Below, one piece after another: positions 37,581 to 48,276 of a stretch of 64,000 nucleotides of DNA. Source of the DNA: Cafeteria roenbergensis (lineage: Eukaryota > Sar > Bigyra > Bicosoecida > Cafeteriaceae); assembly GCA_008330645.1 (NCBI GenBank), contig VLTN01000001.1, forward strand, positions 682,001-746,000, read 5' to 3'. How positions within the stretch are numbered: the first letter of the stretch is position 1; every line of letters begins with the position of its first letter. A model generated the notes under the pieces. It made no database searches, was not told the DNA's origin, and saw only the letters and a list, made by a program, of their open reading frames with translations. Position numbers and translations under genes: made by a program.

Positions 37581-38957
37581 CTAGCACGCTGGCGAGAGAG
37601 CCTTGGCCCTGTTGGCAGCACCCTTGGCCGTGAGGCCGGTGCCGTTGGCGAGGGCGTCGCCAAACTCGTTCCTTGGAGGCACGTCTGCGAAGGCCCACAC
37701 GCCAAACGTTCGCTGGGCGGCGCTGCCGTCGCTGCCGTCGCTGGAGCACAGGCCTAGCTGGCGCAGCGCGTCGAACCAGGCGTCCACGTCCGCCTGCACG
37801 CTGCCCATCACGCACGCTGGCACGCCCGGCTGGTCGCAGTTGCGGAGGTCCTGGAGGAGCAGGAGGCGGTCAGCTGACGTCACGCCCTCGTCATACAGCC
37901 GCTGGATCGCGGGCCGGAGGCTGCCCTGGACCCAGCTTTCCACCAGCAGGCCCCAGCTGCCGTTCACTGACCGCGGCGTATACCCGTGGTAGTCCCACGA
38001 TGCGCATGGCACGGGCCAGCAAGCGTCCTGGAACATGCCGTCGAGGTGGAGGAGCAGGCGGAAGCGCGTGCCCGCCGCGGCCACGGTGTCCGCGAGCGCG
38101 GCGTTGTAGTCGGCCACCTCGGCCTCGGAGCAGCCTCCCCCCTGCGCGCAGAAGGAGGAGGCCCCCATCCAGTACACCGACACGAACACGACCTCCCTCT
38201 GAACCGCCGGCAGAGCCAGCACATCGCGAACGCGAGCCGTAAGCCAGGCCCGGGCGGCGGGGTCGTGCACCGGGTCGGAGCTGGGGAGCCACTCGCCGCT
38301 CGCGCCGACGTCCGGGCGGCCGATGAGCAGCTGCGGCCTGACCCCGCCGGCGGCGAGGGAGGCCACCACGCTGTCCAGCCTCTCCAGGGGGGCTGCGCCC
38401 CAGCGGGCCACGTCGGCCAGGAAGGCTGGGAAGTACACGATCGCCGAAGCGTTGCCGCCCCCGCCAAGGCTCTGCCGCAGAAGCGCGACGTCGGAAGCGG
38501 CCCGGCCGGCCCAGTGGGTCCAGTTGGCGTCGTGGAGCCACCAGGGATTGCGGCCCATGTCCCAGGGCAGGCCAGGCGAGGAGCCGGTCCAAGACGCCAT
38601 GCCTGTCGGCGCGAGCCACACAGACGCCCTCAGCCCCGAAAGCGGATACGGTTCGGGGGCAGCCGGGGAGAGGCTAGGGGCGCTTGCGTTGTCGCCAGGG
38701 GGCGGCTCCGGGAGCGCCCCCGTTGCGTACGGGAACGATGTGGAGACTGCCACGGCGACAATCGTGACGATGCAAAGCGCGACGGCACCGATGCCGGCAA
38801 TTTTCCACCAAGGCCACCTTGACGCCGGAGGCGCATCCTCCGGCGCCGGCACACGGCACAAGCTTGCTTCCTCCCCTCGCCCGTCGTCCTCGGCCGGTGC
38901 CTCTGCCTCCCCGTCGCGTCGCGCCGGTGCGGTTCGGTCTGCGCTCGAGGACATCAT
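37581..38957 (-). CDS. Type II membrane protein with lumenal glycosidase-like domain (458 aa)
   Basis: A single exon; start set at ATG 38957 because the longer frame begins with GTG. An acidic cytoplasmic N-tail (~55 residues) precedes one membrane anchor (WWKIAGIGAVALCIVTIVAV), then a Pro-rich stem and a large lumenal domain with several N-glycosylation sequons (for example NAS, NWT, NGS, NGT) and paired Cys. Segments such as LRASVWLAPTGMASW, RPQLLIGRPDVG, EVVFVSVYWMG and FRLLLHLDGMFQDACW alternate strands and helices as in a TIM-barrel glycoside hydrolase or a Golgi enzyme. I could not place it in a family, and the catalytic acids are not certain. Confidence 0.55.
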   Translation of the reverse strand: MMSSSADRTAPARRDGEAEAPAEDDGRGEEASLCRVPAPEDAPPASRWPWWKIAGIGAVALCIVTIVAVAVSTSFPYATGALPEPPPGDNASAPSLSPAAPEPYPLSGLRASVWLAPTGMASWTGSSPGLPWDMGRNPWWLHDANWTHWAGRAASDVALLRQSLGGGGNASAIVYFPAFLADVARWGAAPLERLDSVVASLAAGGVRPQLLIGRPDVGASGEWLPSSDPVHDPAARAWLTARVRDVLALPAVQREVVFVSVYWMGASSFCAQGGGCSEAEVADYNAALADTVAAAGTRFRLLLHLDGMFQDACWPVPCASWDYHGYTPRSVNGSWGLLVESWVQGSLRPAIQRLYDEGVTSADRLLLLQDLRNCDQPGVPACVMGSVQADVDAWFDALRQLGLCSSDGSDGSAAQRTFGVWAFADVPPRNEFGDALANGTGLTAKGAANRAKALSPAC

Positions 38958-39539
38958 GCCGAGGCACCCCGGCCGAAAGAGCGGAGGCCTGACGCCACCC
39001 AAATCCACGGCAATGTACCGAGGCGGGAAGCCGCTGGAGGCCTTCCCGGGCGCGAGTGCCGGGACCGGACAGGTGTGGGTATGTGCGCACCAGCGGAGCG
39101 TGGCATGTGCAATCGACAGAGCCGCGCGACAGCTGCATCGACGCGCCTAGTCGCCCTTGTCGCCGCGAGCCCTTCTCCAAGAAACAACAACGAGGCGAGC
39201 GTGTGTGCACACACGGGGCACGCGTGTCTTCCGATGCGCGCACTGGCGTGCGCTCACAGGAGAGCGCGCGAGGGCTGGAGTCAAGCAAGCGCAAAATTGC
39301 GGTCAATAGTCGGCCCAGTCCAGTTGTGGCCGAGACTGCTGCGCCCGCAGCTCGCGCTACGCCGCCTCCCGAGCCAGAAGCGTGCCCCAAAACGCACATT
39401 GGCACACACGCCTGGCCTTGTTGGCCGGGCCGGGGCTTCCGCTCGCACGGCATTTGATGATGCTGGATGACGTCACGGCACCAGCTTCCGCAAGGGCGCG
39501 TGGCACACGGCACTCCGGTCACGGAGGCAGTCCCCCCCA
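38958..39539. promoter_or_regulatory. Divergent intergenic region
   Basis: About 580 bp between the divergent starts of the type II membrane protein and the FAM185A-like gene. No repeat, RNA gene or extra coding exon was recognised. Confidence 0.35.
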
Positions 39540-41442
39540 ATGCTTGCGCGGGCGGCAGTGCAAGCTGTCCGGCGGTGCCGCGTGGGCCGCGCACGGGCGC
39601 TGCAGCTCCTGCTGCCGGGCACGCGCGTTTCGTCGCGCCGGCATTCAGCCGCGGCTGCGGCTCCGGCTGCGGCCCCGACCAAGGTCATCAACACCGGGTC
39701 TGCATATGAGCAGCTCATGCGGGGGGGTGAGTGTGGCGCGGTCGCGGTGCTGGCATTGGGCAGCCCGGGCGGCTGAGCAAGAGAGGGCGTCGTGTTGTGT
39801 CCTTCGTCGTCGGCAATGGCGCCCCGCTGGCCTTTGCCTGCCCGCGCAATCGATTGCGCTCCGCGCAGGGGGCGAGTTTGCCTGCATGCAGTGCTCGGCA
39901 AGCGGGCACTTTGCGCCCGGTGCGACGCTCCGTGTTCGAGCAAGCGGAAACGTGCAATTGCACATCGTTCCCGCATGGCAGGACGGCTGGGAGCTTTGGG
40001 AGATGGGAGCGGACAGCGCCGGCCGCCCGACCGTGACCGCCACGGCGGACGCCGCAGGCGGTCTCGTCGTGAGCGTGCTGGCGGCCGGGCCAGCCGGTGG
40101 CAGCGAGGGCGAGGGCGGAGGCAGCGAGGGCGAGGGCGGAGGCAGCGAGGGCGAGGGCGGTGGCAGCGAGGGCACGCCCGGCCGCACCGGCGGGCCGGCA
40201 GGCGGCTGCAGCCGCGTGGCCATCGCGATCCCGCAAATGGCCGACCTGGACGTGGACGCCGCCGGCGCGGTGAGCGTGCACGACAAGCTGGAGGCGGTGC
40301 GCGCGCTCGTTCGCAGCCCCTCCGGCCCGATTCGGGCGGCGCGTCTGCGGGCGGAGCAGCTGTGGCTGCACTGCGAGTCGGGCGACGTCTCCGTGGCTGG
40401 CGTGGCGGAGGGCGCCGCGTCGCTCATCGGCCGCCGCGTGTTCGTGCGGCGGCTGATGGCCGCTGAGGCCTCCGTCGCGGCGGACGACTGGGCCGTCATC
40501 CAGTCTGCCTTCGTCAAGCAGCTGCGCGTCGACGTCGGCGCAGACGTCGGCGCAGACGTCGTCGCGGACGCCGAGCAGCCAGGGGAGGCGGAGGCCCAAG
40601 CGGCTGCCGAGCCGGTGGCCGCAGTCCTGATTCCATCACTTCACGGTCACGCGGACATCACCGTGTCAGCGCACGCTGCCAGGGCTGCGGCCGAGCGCAC
40701 GGGCGCCGGCGGGGCAGCGGTGGAGGTTGCCGGCGTGACCGGCAGCGTGTCGGTGTCGGTTGAGCCGCTCGCGGCCGGCGACGCCACCGCAGCGCCCGGG
40801 CCCGCGGTGCGTTGCCAGCTGGACGAAGCCGCGCCGGGCAGCACCACCCGGCTGACGACGTTCGGGGGCGGCGCGGGGGAGGCGGCGCAGTCTCAGCTCC
40901 TCCTCTCCCTGCCCGCCCGCGGACGCGTTGTGGCGGCGGGGTCTGGAGGGGTGCAGGTGGATCTGCCGAGGAGCGAAGCGGGCGAGGGCGGCGAGGTGGT
41001 CTTCGAGCCGCTGGAGGGGCAGGGCTGCCCGGAAGGGCTGCTGCAGCCGGGGTGCTCTGGCGAGTTCAGGGGCTGGCCGAGCCGCAACCGGACCACGCCC
41101 GGCGTGAACCGCGGGCTGTGGCCCGACAGGGACGAGATGCTCGCGAGCCTCAGGCAACGGGCGGAGGAGCAGGAGGTGCAGTCTGGGGGCGCGGCCGGGG
41201 CGCCGAGCGCTGGTTCGCGCGGTTTGGGCAAAATCGCCCCCGACTCGCGGGCAACTGGCCTCTTTTTCCACGAGGAGGGTGGAGCGGCCGAGGACAGCGG
41301 CACTGGGGACGGCGCCCCGCAGTTTGAGTTTGCCGGCACCGGCGCGGGGCGGGTTGCGGTCGAGAGCTGGATCGGGGGGGTCAGGCGCAAGGCTGGCCTG
41401 CGCAGCATGGCGGGGGCGGCAAGGGATGCGCTCCGCGTGTAG
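39540..41442 (+). CDS. FAM185A-like protein with DUF4097-type beta-repeat domain (2 exons, 586 aa)
   Basis: Exon 1 is 39540-39726 (62 codons plus 1) and exon 2 is 39869-41442; the phase-1 junction has a GTGAGT donor and CGCGCAG acceptor. Exon 1 encodes an Arg-rich leader (MLARAAVQAVRRCRVGRAR) followed by Ala/Pro, which looks mitochondrial. Exon 2 is a series of short beta-strand repeats (VNVEV-like alternation such as LWLHCESGDVSVAGV and HADITVSAHAA) as in FAM185A and DUF4097 'putative adhesin' proteins. The function of this family is unknown. A 7-residue GSEGEGG repeat interrupts the domain (40098-40170). The conserved-looking tail has a Trp/Arg segment (FRGWPSRNRTTPGVNRGL). Family call is moderate: it rests on strand pattern and leader rather than a sharp motif. 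Confidence 0.5.
40098..40170 (+). repeat. 21-bp tandem repeat in FAM185A-like gene
   Basis: About 3.5 copies of a 21-bp unit encode GSEGEGG; the unit length preserves the reading frame. Confidence 0.85.
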
Positions 41443-41993
41443 TGTCGGCGAGTGCCACGCGGGGCTGTGCGCGCGAGTGTGTGCCCTGCCTCTGTGCGGC
41501 GGCATCGAAATCGCGCGCGCGCGTTCGAACGGCAGGCTCGCAAGGCCAAACTGGGCGGGCATCTGTGCGCGCGGCCCAGCAGCCTGTGCGCGACCCCGCC
41601 GCTCCGTTCCGGCAAGCGCGGGCGTGGGCCACGGCTCGGGGCGAGCGGCGGGGGTGCTCGCCACCACGCACCCGCCGCCTGGCGGGACGCGCGCGCCGTT
41701 GGGCAAACGCAAGCAGAGCCGTCGACTGGACGGACAATGCTCTGCGCTGGGTGCAGTCGTCGGCAACACGGACGAGGTTCAGCCAAGCCGGCAGACCGCT
41801 TCACGCCACTGTCGCTGCCGCAACCAGCACCCAAGGGACTCTCCACGTCGTGCCTGCTTGCTCCCGGAGCTGGCACGTCGCTGATTCCGCCTGGCGCGCA
41901 AGGACCGCAGCCTGCTGGTTCGCCTCAGGGGGCTCTACTTCGAGGTCGGGCCGCCCCTCTGGCCCTTAGGACGCAGCGTCGGACAAGCCCGGC
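41443..41993. other. Intergenic region upstream of importin-5
   Basis: About 550 bp between two plus-strand genes. No coding exon, RNA gene or repeat was recognised; it should contain the importin-5 promoter. Confidence 0.4.
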
Positions 41994-44900
41994 ATGGCAG
42001 GCATTGAGGCTGGTGCCAGTGTTTCGCTGCCGGCGGGCGGCGGCTACCCGGCCATCCCCTTCGCCACGGCGCTTGCCCAAGTCTACTCGACTCCGGACAA
42101 TGCTTTGCGGGCGCACATCACCTCGAGTATTACTGCGATGCGCGCCAGCCCTGCGACCATGGCTGCTGCGTTGATGTATGTGAGTAGCCGCGGGCCGCGA
42201 GCTCGCCAGACCCGCGCGGTGGGCCGAGAACCATTGCGACGACAGCCAAAAGTCGCTGCACCACGTCTTGTTGCCGCCAGGCAGCTCTCCCCTCACGGAG
42301 ACGTGCCGCCGCGGCCGCGAGCCGCGGCCGCGCGCCATTGTCTGCCTCACGATGAGACTGGGGGTCCACGACGGGGGAGATGGGGGGCGCGCCGGGGCAT
42401 GGGTATCTCTCAGCGCCGGCGCCGGCGACGGGGCGGGCGCTCTGTTTCGACGCCCGCTCAAAGTTGCGCACTGCCTCCTCACCCGGGAGGCACTGTGTGC
42501 AGCCCATGTTAAGCCAGCACAACGTCCCTGTTTTGACTTTTGTCGTTTTGTTGGCTGGCCGAGGCCCGTGGCGCGTTGAGGCCCGGACGGCTGCCGCGAT
42601 GGTGGCGCGGTGCGGCCGCCGCCTCTTCCGGGACCTGCCCGCGCCCCTGCCCTCTTCCCCTCCACGGGCACACTTCCGAACGCTGCCTCGTCTCCCGCGC
42701 TCGACTGTTGTGCCTGGGCCCCCGATCCCCTCCGCTTTTTGCAGCAAGCGACGCGCGGCGCGGACGCGGACGTGAGGCAGTGCGCCGCGGCGCTGTTCCG
42801 CCGATTCTTCACCGCGGAGAGCTCGGAGACGCCTCTGTGGTTCACGGAGGAGGGCTTCGGGAACTCCGTCCGGGGGGCCTTGAAGGAGGCGCTGTTGCAG
42901 GCCACGGCGGTGGAGACGGAGGACGCCGTGGCCCGGATGCTCGCCACCATTGTGGGTGACATCGGCATGATGGAGCTCGAGCACCACCGCTGGCCGGAGC
43001 TCATGCCGACGGTGTTCCGCTGGCTCACGGCCGGCGAGGCCACCCCCATCTCCCGCATGGCTGGCCTGCGCGCTCTCGAGTACCTCACCGTGTTCATCTG
43101 CAGCTTCATGCAGAAGGACTACCCGACCTTCGCGCGCATCATCGCCGCGGTCCTCTCCTCCTCCACCGACCCCCTCCCCGTGCGCATCCAGGCCGCGCGC
43201 GCGCTTTGCTCCATCCTCGCCTGGGAGGAGGAGGGCTGCCCCGGCCTCTCCGCCTTCGCCTCCATGGCGCAGATCCTGGTTCACTTCACGGGCCACGTCG
43301 TCGCCTCGGGCCAGTCGGCCGCCGCTGACGAGCTGCTCCGCCTCCTCTGCGACGTGGCATCGGAGCAGGCCCCCTTCTTCAAGCCCGTGCTGGGCGAGGC
43401 TGTCTCCGGCATGCTCACCATCGCCGACACCGCCTCCGTTCCCGACAAGATCCGCCGCCTCGCCCTCGAGTTCGTCGTGCTCTTTGCCGAGTCGGCGCCC
43501 GGCCTGGCGAGGAAGCTCCCCGACAACCGCTTCGTCACGCAGCTCCTCCCCGTCATCCTGCAGGCCATGGTGAGGGTGGACCCCGCCGCCGACCCGGACT
43601 GGGACGAGCGAGAGACGGTCGAGGAGAGCGACCCGGAGACGACGGCCTCCATCGCCGCCTCGCACGTCGAGCGCGTAGTCAGCTGCATCGGCCCCCGGCG
43701 CACCCTACCCGTGCTCTACCCGATGCTCTCCGCCGCCTCGGCCCACGCCGACTGGCGGTACCGCCTGGCCGCGATGCAGGGGCTGGCCTCCGCCGCGGCG
43801 GGTCACCCCCCCACCACCGACGCCGAGGAGCTCCGGGGCATGGTCGGCCGCATCTGCAAGTGCGTGGGCGACTCGGAGCCCCGCGTGCGCGTGGCGGCCG
43901 CGCTGGCCATCACCACCTGGTGCCACCACCACGCCCCCACCATCCAGCTCAAGACGTCCGACTCCCTCCTCCCCGCCATCGGGGCCCTCCTCAACGACCC
44001 GCACCCCCGCGTGCAGGCGCAGGCGTGCGAGGCCCTCAACGAGTACGTCGTCCTCGACTTCCCGGGACGCATCGCGCCCCACGCCGCCGGCATCGTCGAG
44101 CAGGTCACCAACCTCCTGGCCTCGGGCACGCGCACCGTCCGCGAGTACTGCCTCCTCTGCCTCACCGCCCTCGCCCAGTCCGCCAAGGAGGGCATGGTCA
44201 CCATCTACCCCACCCTGCTCCCCTTCCTGCGCACCCTCGCCGAGGACCCCATGCCAGCCTTCGCCGCAGCGGCCCGCGGCAAGCCCCTCCCCGCCAGCCT
44301 GGACCCCCGCCGGGTGCGCGGCCTCGCCTGCGACGCCCTCTCCAACCTCGCTGCGGCGGTGGGGCCCTCCGTCTGCGCGAAGGACCTCCCCGCCATCCTC
44401 GCCACCCTCGGCAAGGCGGCGGCGGAGGCCACAGGCCCCGACGACAGCCTCCGCGCCTCCGCATGGGAGGCCCTCGCCCTCATGGCGCAGGAGTTCCCCG
44501 ACGGCGCCTCCTCCGTCATCCCCGTCCTCGTCCCGGCACTCATGCACGCGGGCGGCCAGACGCTGGACGCGAGGGAAGTGTCCCAGGAGGAGGCGCAGGC
44601 GTACCGCGAGCGCCAGGACGCGGAGGCGGCTGAAGGCGCCTCGGCCGAGGCCGAGTTCCACCTCTACGACGACGACCGGGCAACGTACGGCCTCATGGTC
44701 CGCGTGGCCAGCATGGAGGACCGCTCCATGGCCTTCCAGCTCCTCACCCGCCTCACCCACGCCTCGGCCTCCAGCGGCGCCCTCGCCCCCTACGTGCCCG
44801 ACGCCCTCCGCGTGGTCGCCGCAGCCCTCGCCGACAGCCGCATGCCCTGCGCCCAGGTGCGCTCCAACGCGGCGGAGCTCGCCTCCGACCTGGTGCTGTC

Positions 44901-46401
44901 GGCCGCCGTGGCCGCGGCGCGGGCGGGGTGCTCTCCCGAGGCCATCGTGGCCACCACCCGCACCCCCGTCGTGAAGCTACTCTCCGTCCTCCTCCCGGCG
45001 CTCCTTGAGCGCGGCCTGGACCCCAACATCCGCGTCGCCCTCGCAGCGGCGGTGCGCTTCTGCATCTTCGAGGGAGGCCTGGACCGCGCCACGGACGGCC
45101 GCGCCCGCGCTGCCGTTGCCCAGGGCGAGACCGCCACCCCCGGCGCGTGGGCCCCGTCCCACCTCTCCGCGCCCTCCGGCCACCTCCACCACACCTACAC
45201 CTTCATCCCCTTCCTCCCCGACGAGACCCTCGCCGCCGTCGTGTCCACGGCCGTGCAGGCCGTGCGCGCCAGCCGCCAGCGCGTGGCCACCTCCCGCGCC
45301 GACGTGCGCACCCGCGCCGACGAGTTCGACGAGGAGGCCCTGCAGGACCAGGAGCAGGAGATCGCCACGGAGGAGGACGCCCAGTCCCAGCTCATCGACC
45401 TCATCTCCGTCGTCGCGCGCTCGCACCTCGCGAGGGGCATTGCGGCCATCGAGGCAAAGGCGGGAAAGTTCCTCGCCGACGACCTCCTCGCGCCGGGCGC
45501 CTCCTTCGAGGCCCGCAAGCTCGCAGTCTTCGTCATGGACGATGTGCTGGAGTTCGGCGGGCCCGAGGGCATCGCGCGCCTCCCCAGCTACGTGCCCGTC
45601 CTCCTCGAGGGCGTGGCTGCCGCCGGTGACAGCGTCAACCTCGCGCAGGCCGCTGCCTACGGCCTCGGAGCGGCTGCCCAGGCGGCCGGCCCGGCCTTCG
45701 CACCATACGCGGACGCCTCTCTCTCCGCCCTCTGGACGCTCGTCCGCGCCGTGCGCCCGGAGGCAGCCCCCCAGGCCAAGGCGGGCAAGCTCCTAGCCAA
45801 GATGGGCGTGCCCGGCGTGGCCGTCGCGTCCACACCGGCCGGCATGGAGTCCACCTTCCCCGGCTCCCCGCAGGCCCTCGTGGACAACGCGCTCACCGCC
45901 ATCGCGAAAATCCTTCACTTCTGCAAGTCCCCGCTCCCCGACGCGGCGGCAGCGGGGGCGGGCGCCGCAGCCGCGGCTGCGGCCGCTGCCCCGTCCGCAG
46001 AGTCGGCAGCCATGCTGACCGAGTGGTCGCGCCGCCTCCCCATCTGCTCAGACCTCATCGAGGCGCGCACCGCGACCGCCATCCTCTGCGAGCGCCTCGC
46101 CAGCGGGTGCCCCGCCGTCGTCGGCACCACCCCCGCCGCCACGGCTCGCGCCCTCACCGTCGTGTCCTGGTCGCTGCAGACCTCCAACGTTTGCACGCCG
46201 TTCCTCCTCCGCGCGGCGGCTGCAGCCTGCTCCGGCCTCAGCCAGCGGCTCGGCGACTCGGCCTTCGCCTCCGTCTGGGCAGCGGTGCCCGAGTGCATGC
46301 GCGGCCCGCTCAAGGGCGCGGCCTCTGCCGCGGAGAAGCTCGCCCCGTCATTGCCAACGCCGGCCCCGCCCTCCAGGACGGAGCCGCTCTCCCTCGGGTA
46401 G
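41994..46401 (+). CDS. IPO5: Importin-5/karyopherin beta-3-like nuclear import receptor (2 exons, 1,280 aa)
   Basis: Exon 1 is 41994-42179 (62 codons, MAGIEAGASVSLP...) and exon 2 is 42745-46401; phase 0, donor GTGAGT, acceptor TTTTTGCAG, intron 565 bp. The protein is HEAT repeats throughout. Typical importin-5 landmarks are VRQCAAALFRRFF near the N-terminus, the acidic Trp loop DPDWDERETVEESDPE before the mid-protein repeats, LYPMLSAASAHADWRYRLAA, the HEAT pair DPHPRVQAQACEALNEYV, and KEGMVTIYPTLLPFLRTL. Importin-5 carries ribosomal proteins, histones and other cargo into the nucleus and releases them on RanGTP. At 1,280 residues it is longer than animal importin-5 (about 1,100) because of Ala-rich loops in the C-terminal third. 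Confidence 0.9.
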
Positions 46402-47037
46402 CTCCCCGGCCAACCTCCCTTCCCCCCCAACCCGCTCCAGCCGTCAACCGCCCTCCTCTCAAGCCGCGCGTGCTCACCACCAACAAGGCCCCGGACAGCG
46501 CCAGCGAGGCAGCCCCAGCGCCACCAGATGCGGGCCTCGCAGCCACAGTCGGCGATGATGAAGGTGCACCTGCAGCCCAAGCACGGACACAGCCCCCTTG
46601 TCCCCCGCCCCTGGGACAGGCCTTGGAACCTGCCCACCAGCTAGAGGGGGCGGGATTCGCTGGGGCAGGGTGGGTGTGTGGGTGTCGCTGGTCGCTTTCG
46701 GCGCGCTGGCGAAGTGCGCGCCTCTGACCGCCACGCTCCCCCTCGCTGCCTCGACCGGCCAGGCGGCCTACTGTCCAGCGGCCCTGCCGTTCATCGCATC
46801 TTTGATTGCGCATGCGTTTGTGTGTGTCTGTGTGTGTGTGTGTGTCAGCGCTTGGCCCCATCCACCCCTCTGGCGCTCCGTTCATGCGTGTAACCCCCCA
46901 GTGTTTTCGCGTCACCACGCCCGCCCACCACTGCCAATAACGCGAATCCGCAGCGCCAGGTGCCCCCATCACCACACGCCAGCGCGCGGGCCCACCCCGC
47001 TGGCTTGCCGCCGCCTCTGCTCTGCCGAGGCTGCACG
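46402..47037. other. Convergent intergenic region with TG microsatellite
   Basis: About 636 bp between convergent stop codons. It contains a (TG)n tract at about 46817-46847, interrupted once by TC. Open frames here are Pro/Arg-rich and unsupported. Confidence 0.6.
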
Positions 47038-48030
47038 TCACTCGCCCTCCTCTTCCTCGCCCGGACCGGCATCGTAGCTGGGCTCACCAGCTCCGTCAGC
47101 GGCAACAGCATCAGCTGCGTCGGTGTCAGCCGCAGCTCTCGCAGCCGTTGCTGCCTCCTCCTCCTCCTCCCCCTCTTCCGCCTCCTTCTCATCCTCCGCG
47201 GCCTCCTCCTCCTCCTCCCCCTCTTCCGCCTCCTTCTCATCCTCCGCGGCCTCCTCCTCCTCCTCCCCCTCCGCGGCCTGGCCGCTCTCTCCAGCTGTGC
47301 TTCGTGTGGCCGAACAATCAGCACTGGCGCCAGCGACATCACTGCCAACGGTTTCAGCGGAGTCTGCACCGCCCCCCTCTCCTCCCTCGACGCCCGGCGC
47401 TCCTGCGGACCCCTCCTCGGCGTGCCCCGCCTCGTGGTCCTCGTCGATGGCGTCGGCTTCCGCGAGCCCCTGCTTGGCGCGCTGGCCGGCTCTGCCGAGC
47501 TTGGCCGCCAGCGACGCCGTTGGAAGGCGGCAAGACGCCGGGTCCCACGCCTGGGGCGGAGGCGGGCGCTCAACGAGGGCGGGTGCGGCTGCCGCAGGCG
47601 GAGCGGAGGCCCCGGGCCGGCGGAAGCTGAAGAGCCCGCTGAGCACGGCGGAGGCGCCGGCCTGGGCGGGCTTCTCGCCCGTACGCGCCGCCCACGCGGC
47701 CTCGAGGTGCGCGAGCCGCGCGGCATACCCGTCAAGGGACGTGGAGGCTGCGGCAACGCATTCCTCAGCAGCAGAAACGGCCTGGAGTGCTGCCGGGAGC
47801 GCGGCAGAGAGAGCTTCAACTCGAGCGAGCGTCGTCCTCGAAAGCTCGATCCTGCGCTCCGTTACGCGCTCCATCAGCGCCGCCACCTCGTCAAATCCAA
47901 CGAGCATGTCCTCGATGGCGTCGTCCACGGCGCCGACGGCGGCGTCGTTCAGGCCAACCACGTCGGCAACAACCTCGCGGATCGCCCCTGCGCTGATGGC
48001 CGTGCTCTTGGCCACCGATGATGCAGCCAT
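47038..48030 (-). CDS. Acidic coiled-coil protein of unknown function (330 aa)
   Basis: A single exon from ATG 48030. Residues 1-115 form an Ala-rich helical bundle with heptad character (FDEVAALMERVTERRIELSR), a shape common in small subunits of vesicle or kinetochore complexes, but I cannot assign one. The middle is Pro/Ala-rich. The last 100 residues are strongly acidic, with a 16-residue unit (EEEEEAAEDEKEAEEG) repeated about 2.5 times from a 48-bp DNA repeat (about 47160-47275). It is divergent from the amidohydrolase gene, with a 40-base poly-C tract between them. Confidence 0.6.
   Translation of the reverse strand: MAASSVAKSTAISAGAIREVVADVVGLNDAAVGAVDDAIEDMLVGFDEVAALMERVTERRIELSRTTLARVEALSAALPAALQAVSAAEECVAAASTSLDGYAARLAHLEAAWAARTGEKPAQAGASAVLSGLFSFRRPGASAPPAAAAPALVERPPPPQAWDPASCRLPTASLAAKLGRAGQRAKQGLAEADAIDEDHEAGHAEEGSAGAPGVEGGEGGGADSAETVGSDVAGASADCSATRSTAGESGQAAEGEEEEEAAEDEKEAEEGEEEEEAAEDEKEAEEGEEEEEAATAARAAADTDAADAVAADGAGEPSYDAGPGEEEEGE
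47160..47275 (-). repeat. 48-bp tandem repeat coding Glu-rich tail
   Basis: Two full copies and a partial third of a 48-bp unit; reading on the minus strand gives Glu/Ala/Lys repeats at the end of the acidic protein. Confidence 0.85.
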
Positions 48031-48191
48031 CGCAAGCGGTCAGACGGCAACGCCGAAAGCCACCCAGGCCGAGGCAGGCCCACCAGGCTGCGGGGAGTGG
48101 GCGCGCTGAGGCATCGACAGCGCGCGCAGGCAGAGCTCGCAGGCAGAAGCACAAGAGAGCAGCACCCCCCACCGCCTCCCGCTCCCGCTGC

Positions 48192-48194
<3 letters not shown>

Positions 48195-48225
<31 letters not shown>

Positions 48226-48234
48226 AATTCCTCG
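48195..48234 (+). repeat. 40-nt uninterrupted poly-C tract
   Basis: Forty C in a row (G on the minus strand) between divergent genes, 43 bp before the amidohydrolase start codon. The exact length may be unreliable for sequencing reasons. Confidence 0.9.
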
Positions 48235-48276
48235 CGCACAAGGTCCCGGAACCAGCTGTCCCTTGGTCCCTGGAGC

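Noticed and set aside
39382-39868. Longer single-frame version of the FAM185A-like gene starting at 39382
   Set aside because: It reads through intron 1 and lacks an ATG context and targeting leader; the spliced model gives both.
42610-42744. Importin-5 reading frame extended upstream to 42610
   Set aside because: This is intron sequence before the TTTTTGCAG acceptor; exon 1 at 41994 supplies the start in phase.
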